Origin: a virus
Reading direction: 5' to 3' (one strand)
DNA: 28,301 nt
Virus record (IMG/VR): IMGVR_UViG_3300005664_000056
Span: 1 to 28,301 of that record
This document shows positions 26,615 to 28,301 of the stretch, one piece after another. The notes under the pieces are model-generated. The model made no database searches and had not been told where the DNA came from. It saw only the letters and a list, made by a program, of their open reading frames with translations. Position 1 is the first letter of the stretch; every line of letters starts with the position of its first letter. The position numbers and the translations under genes were made by a program.

Positions 26615-27263
26615 GGTCGATGACAAGAAGCACAACCTGTTCATCCTGGACGACTACCTCAGCATGGACTGTGCCAAGAACATCATTACGGGCAAGAGCT
26701 ACCCATTCCCGGAGTGGTTTGGCAAGCAGCACCAGCAGCCCAAGGTGGTGATCGACATTGGCGGCCACGTCGGGGAGTTCGCTGCCATGGCCCGCATTAA
26801 CTGGCCCAAAGCAGAGATCCACGTCTTCGAGCCCAACCCGGAAGTCATCCCGGTCCTTAAGCTGAACGCCGAGATCTACGACTTCAAGATCTACCAGATG
26901 GCAGTCTCGGATAAGGGCGGCACCACCGATCTGTGCATTAGTGGGTACGGATCTGTGGCCAACTCCATTGTGGATCGGCCCAACCAGACCGGGGAGAAAG
27001 TCACGGTCAACGTGGCGGACGCCAAGGACCTGATGCGGCTGAAGCCCAACGTCCTGAAGGTGGATGCCGAGGGAGTGGAGGTGCAGATCCTCGGGCGGAT
27101 GGACCTACCTAGCATCGAGCTGATCTACCTAGAGTTCCACTCCGAGGGGGACCGCCTGACCATCGAGCAGATGCTGCGTCCCACCCATTCCCTATTCCAC
27201 GCCAACATTGGCCACAAAGACCAAGGAGAACTGATGTATGTCCGCAGAAAGACCAACCTGTAA
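26595..27263 (+). CDS. FkbM-family SAM-dependent methyltransferase
   Basis: A 222-residue protein. Motif I is VVIDIGGHVGEF (51-62), followed by the acidic FEPNPE (78-83) that holds the SAM ribose. The FkbM signature VLKVDAEGVEVQILGRM and the strand IELIYLEFH follow (about 153-180). FkbM enzymes O-methylate sugars or other metabolites. It starts inside the end of the recombinase-like gene, so the three genes from 25242 form one translational unit. A role in modifying a glycan or phage surface is inferred, and the fused glycosyltransferase at 18656 might supply the substrate. Confidence 0.85.
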   Translation: MKTITFEVDDKKHNLFILDDYLSMDCAKNIITGKSYPFPEWFGKQHQQPKVVIDIGGHVGEFAAMARINWPKAEIHVFEPNPEVIPVLKLNAEIYDFKIYQMAVSDKGGTTDLCISGYGSVANSIVDRPNQTGEKVTVNVADAKDLMRLKPNVLKVDAEGVEVQILGRMDLPSIELIYLEFHSEGDRLTIEQMLRPTHSLFHANIGHKDQGELMYVRRKTNL

Positions 27264-27504
27264 GAGCTGTATCTATTGGGATGGCGGATACTGCCGCAGC
27301 CAGTCGCCGAAGCAGAAGGACGGAGAGGCGGCCTGGCCGTACTCCCAGCCAACTGATTGGTGTGGCGAGCACCAGGACTTCATCAAGTGGATGCACGGCT
27401 TAAAAGAAGTCAACTTACTCACAGGCGGAAAGGCTTTGGTGCAAACATGCGAGTCCGGTTCGTCGGCGGCCCCTGGCACAATCGACTCCAAGACACCGAC
27501 CTAG
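27238..27504 (+). CDS. small Cys-rich protein
   Basis: An 88-residue protein with CKSCIYWDGGYCRS and, further on, DWCGEHQDF: a CxxC...C...C pattern typical of small zinc-binding proteins in phage accessory regions. The second half is Gly/Ser/Thr-rich and low in signal. The ATG at 27238 has AAGGAG nine bases upstream and lies inside the end of the methyltransferase gene. No function is known. Confidence 0.7.
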   Translation: MSAERPTCKSCIYWDGGYCRSQSPKQKDGEAAWPYSQPTDWCGEHQDFIKWMHGLKEVNLLTGGKALVQTCESGSSAAPGTIDSKTPT

Positions 27505-27710
27505 GCCCGGTCTGGCAAGTGATGAGAGAGGGTAAGGGCGGAGCCGGAAACCGGGAGAAGTACCACCTCCACCGGTTCCGCACCTCACGCGGCACCCGCT
27601 ACGTCCAATACATCCACGAGAGCTTACTAGCCAACAACGGCAAACCCGACCCCTGTGCTTACAAGGAGCGATTCAAGAAATGGAACTTGTCTATCTCATC
27701 TTTGCCCTGA
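27447..27710 (+). CDS. small protein with 'VRFVGGPW' motif
   Basis: An 87-residue basic protein starting MRVRFVGGPWHNRLQD, a beginning shared by many small phage proteins of unknown function. The middle (KYHLHRFRTSRGTRYVQYIH) is basic and beta-rich. The frame is open from 27357, but the ATG at 27447 fits the family start. It overlaps the Cys-rich gene before it by 58 bases in a different frame. Confidence 0.6.
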   Translation: MRVRFVGGPWHNRLQDTDLGPVWQVMREGKGGAGNREKYHLHRFRTSRGTRYVQYIHESLLANNGKPDPCAYKERFKKWNLSISSLP

Positions 27711-27766
27711 AGGCAGCCGCCATCATCTACACCTTTGCCCACGCCCCATGGGATAAGAAGCGTTAG
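27680..27766 (+). CDS. possible 28-residue membrane miniprotein
   Basis: ATG at 27680 to TAG at 27764-27766 encodes MELVYLIFALKAAAIIYTFA followed by HAPWDKKR: one hydrophobic helix with a basic end. AAGGAG lies 11 bases before the ATG. It overlaps the end of the previous gene. Too short to be sure. Confidence 0.4.
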   Translation: MELVYLIFALKAAAIIYTFAHAPWDKKR

Positions 27767-27966
27767 GGCTTCCTCGGGTCGCCGGGGTTCTTGCAGTACT
27801 CCCATACCGCCAACCTGATCAGCTCCGATATCGTCATCTCCGCGTCATCCGGGAACTCCCGCATCCACTTCAGCTTCTCCTCGATGACCTCCTTCACATG
27901 CGGACTGAACCGCACCTTATAGATCAGAGTACGCTGGGAACCGGCCGGCTGCTTCTTGAACGCCAT
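27763..27966 (-). CDS. ribbon-helix-helix-like protein
   Basis: A 67-residue protein starting at the ATG at 27966 (an opening at 28095 has no RBS and an unlikely sequence). The pattern TLIYKVRFSPHVKEVIEEKLKWMREF...MTISELIRLAVWEY has a strand followed by two helices with 'SELIR.AV.EY', as in Arc/CopG repressors. These bind DNA as dimers through the strand. It is transcribed away from the next gene, and paired TGTGGTCTA repeats lie in the gap upstream. It may be a repressor for this region. Confidence 0.6.
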   Translation of the reverse strand: MAFKKQPAGSQRTLIYKVRFSPHVKEVIEEKLKWMREFPDDAEMTISELIRLAVWEYCKNPGDPRKP

Positions 27967-27969
27967 ACA

Positions 27970-27982
27970 AACGCTCCACGTT
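27970..27982 (-). promoter_or_regulatory. GGA-loop hairpin at RBS of the ribbon-helix-helix gene
   Basis: Minus strand AACG-TGGAG-CGTT: four pairs with the SD GGAG in a five-base loop, three bases before the ATG at 27966. Confidence 0.4.
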
Positions 27983-28012
27983 AGACCACAAATGACCTTA
28001 CGGTAGACCACA
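27982..28012 (-). promoter_or_regulatory. direct repeats TGTGGTCTA, candidate operator
   Basis: Two identical nonamers (minus strand TGTGGTCTA; plus TAGACCACA at 27982-27990 and 28004-28012) lie 22 bases apart, about two helical turns, between the two divergent genes. This suits cooperative binding of a ribbon-helix-helix dimer. Confidence 0.4.
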
Positions 28013-28108
28013 CCAGTGTACCATCGAGTATCAGAAACGCGATTGGTGTGCCGTGGCTGACCGCTTATTCCCCGCCCTGTAACGCCCCTTTCCATGGAGA
28101 ATCCCTAC

Positions 28109-28279
28109 ATGACCTTTGAGACCCTATTAGCAGAACTACGTGCTGGGAACGTCCCTAACGCCACCCAGAACGAGATCCTCTTAGCCCTGGTAGAAGCCAT
28201 TAAAGGCCTACAGGACGGGTACGACTACCACGAGAGAGAGCTGCAATTAGGCCGCAAGATAGGAGCCGTAAAGCGTTAG
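28109..28279 (+). CDS. small hypothetical helical protein
   Basis: A 56-residue helical protein (TFETLLAELRAGNVPNATQNEILLALVEAIKGLQDGYDYHERELQ). Start at 28109 is chosen because ATGGAG lies upstream at a normal distance; the in-frame ATG at 28094 would add five residues. It ends in TAG. No family is recognised. The remaining bases to the window end show nothing. Confidence 0.6.
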   Translation: MTFETLLAELRAGNVPNATQNEILLALVEAIKGLQDGYDYHERELQLGRKIGAVKR

Positions 28280-28301
28280 CCTGTCTGGACTTACATTACC
28301 C

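Noticed and set aside
1342-27766. Genome-wide reassignment of TAG to an amino acid
   Set aside because: The genes ending at 1345, 1342, 3408, 15808 and 28279 all stop at TAG, and extension would run into neighbouring genes or give unconvincing tails.
1-28301. tRNA genes, CRISPR arrays, insertion sequences, attachment sites
   Set aside because: No cloverleaf, spaced repeat array, transposase or flanking inverted repeats were seen; gaps between genes are too short for most of these.

Overview
This window is part of the genome of a tailed double-stranded DNA phage (Caudoviricetes), or an integrated copy of one. The key marker is a large terminase with clear Walker A and Walker B motifs and RNase H-like nuclease aspartates. 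It sits with a portal, major capsid, scaffold, tail tube and tail proteins in one tightly packed block. The host cannot be fixed from sequence. GC-rich codon use, a CsrA homologue, Cys-rich tail proteins and a twin-arginine-like small protein recall environmental bacteria, and several structural families look to me like ones seen around Planctomycetota prophages. That is recollection, not a search result.

Layout. Positions 1-1345 (+) hold a coupled series of small accessory genes, including a SWIM zinc finger and a one-helix membrane protein. Positions 1342-24167 (-) hold the late virion block, transcribed right to left: scaffold, major capsid, HNH endonuclease, a capsid-associated protein, a strong terminator, a glycosyltransferase/Rossmann fusion, small and large terminase, portal, connector proteins, tail tube, tail and fibre proteins, then a large disordered protein. 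A lone plus-strand csrA gene (3202-3408) interrupts this block. Positions 24252-27766 (+) hold small genes, a ferritin-like protein, then an XF1762-like acetyltransferase, a degenerate serine-recombinase-fold protein and an FkbM methyltransferase in one coupled unit. At the right end are a divergent ribbon-helix-helix protein (-) and one more small plus-strand gene.

The most interesting signal is in the leaders. The phage encodes CsrA, an RNA-binding protein that recognises GGA in hairpin loops. At almost every independently initiated gene of the late block, and at several others, the Shine-Dalgarno GGA lies in the loop of a short hairpin next to the start codon: csrA itself, major capsid, portal, scaffold, HNH, tail tube, connector, fibre, small terminase and others. 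Genes that overlap their upstream neighbour lack the hairpin. This suggests a phage-wide post-transcriptional regulon run by the phage's own CsrA (inference).

Other unusual points: an in-frame amber codon splits the scaffold reading frame; a CGGCCT-N3/4-AGGCCG hairpin recurs in three gene leaders; four consecutive hairpins follow the capsid genes; capsid genes precede the terminase genes; and no tape-measure protein is visible.
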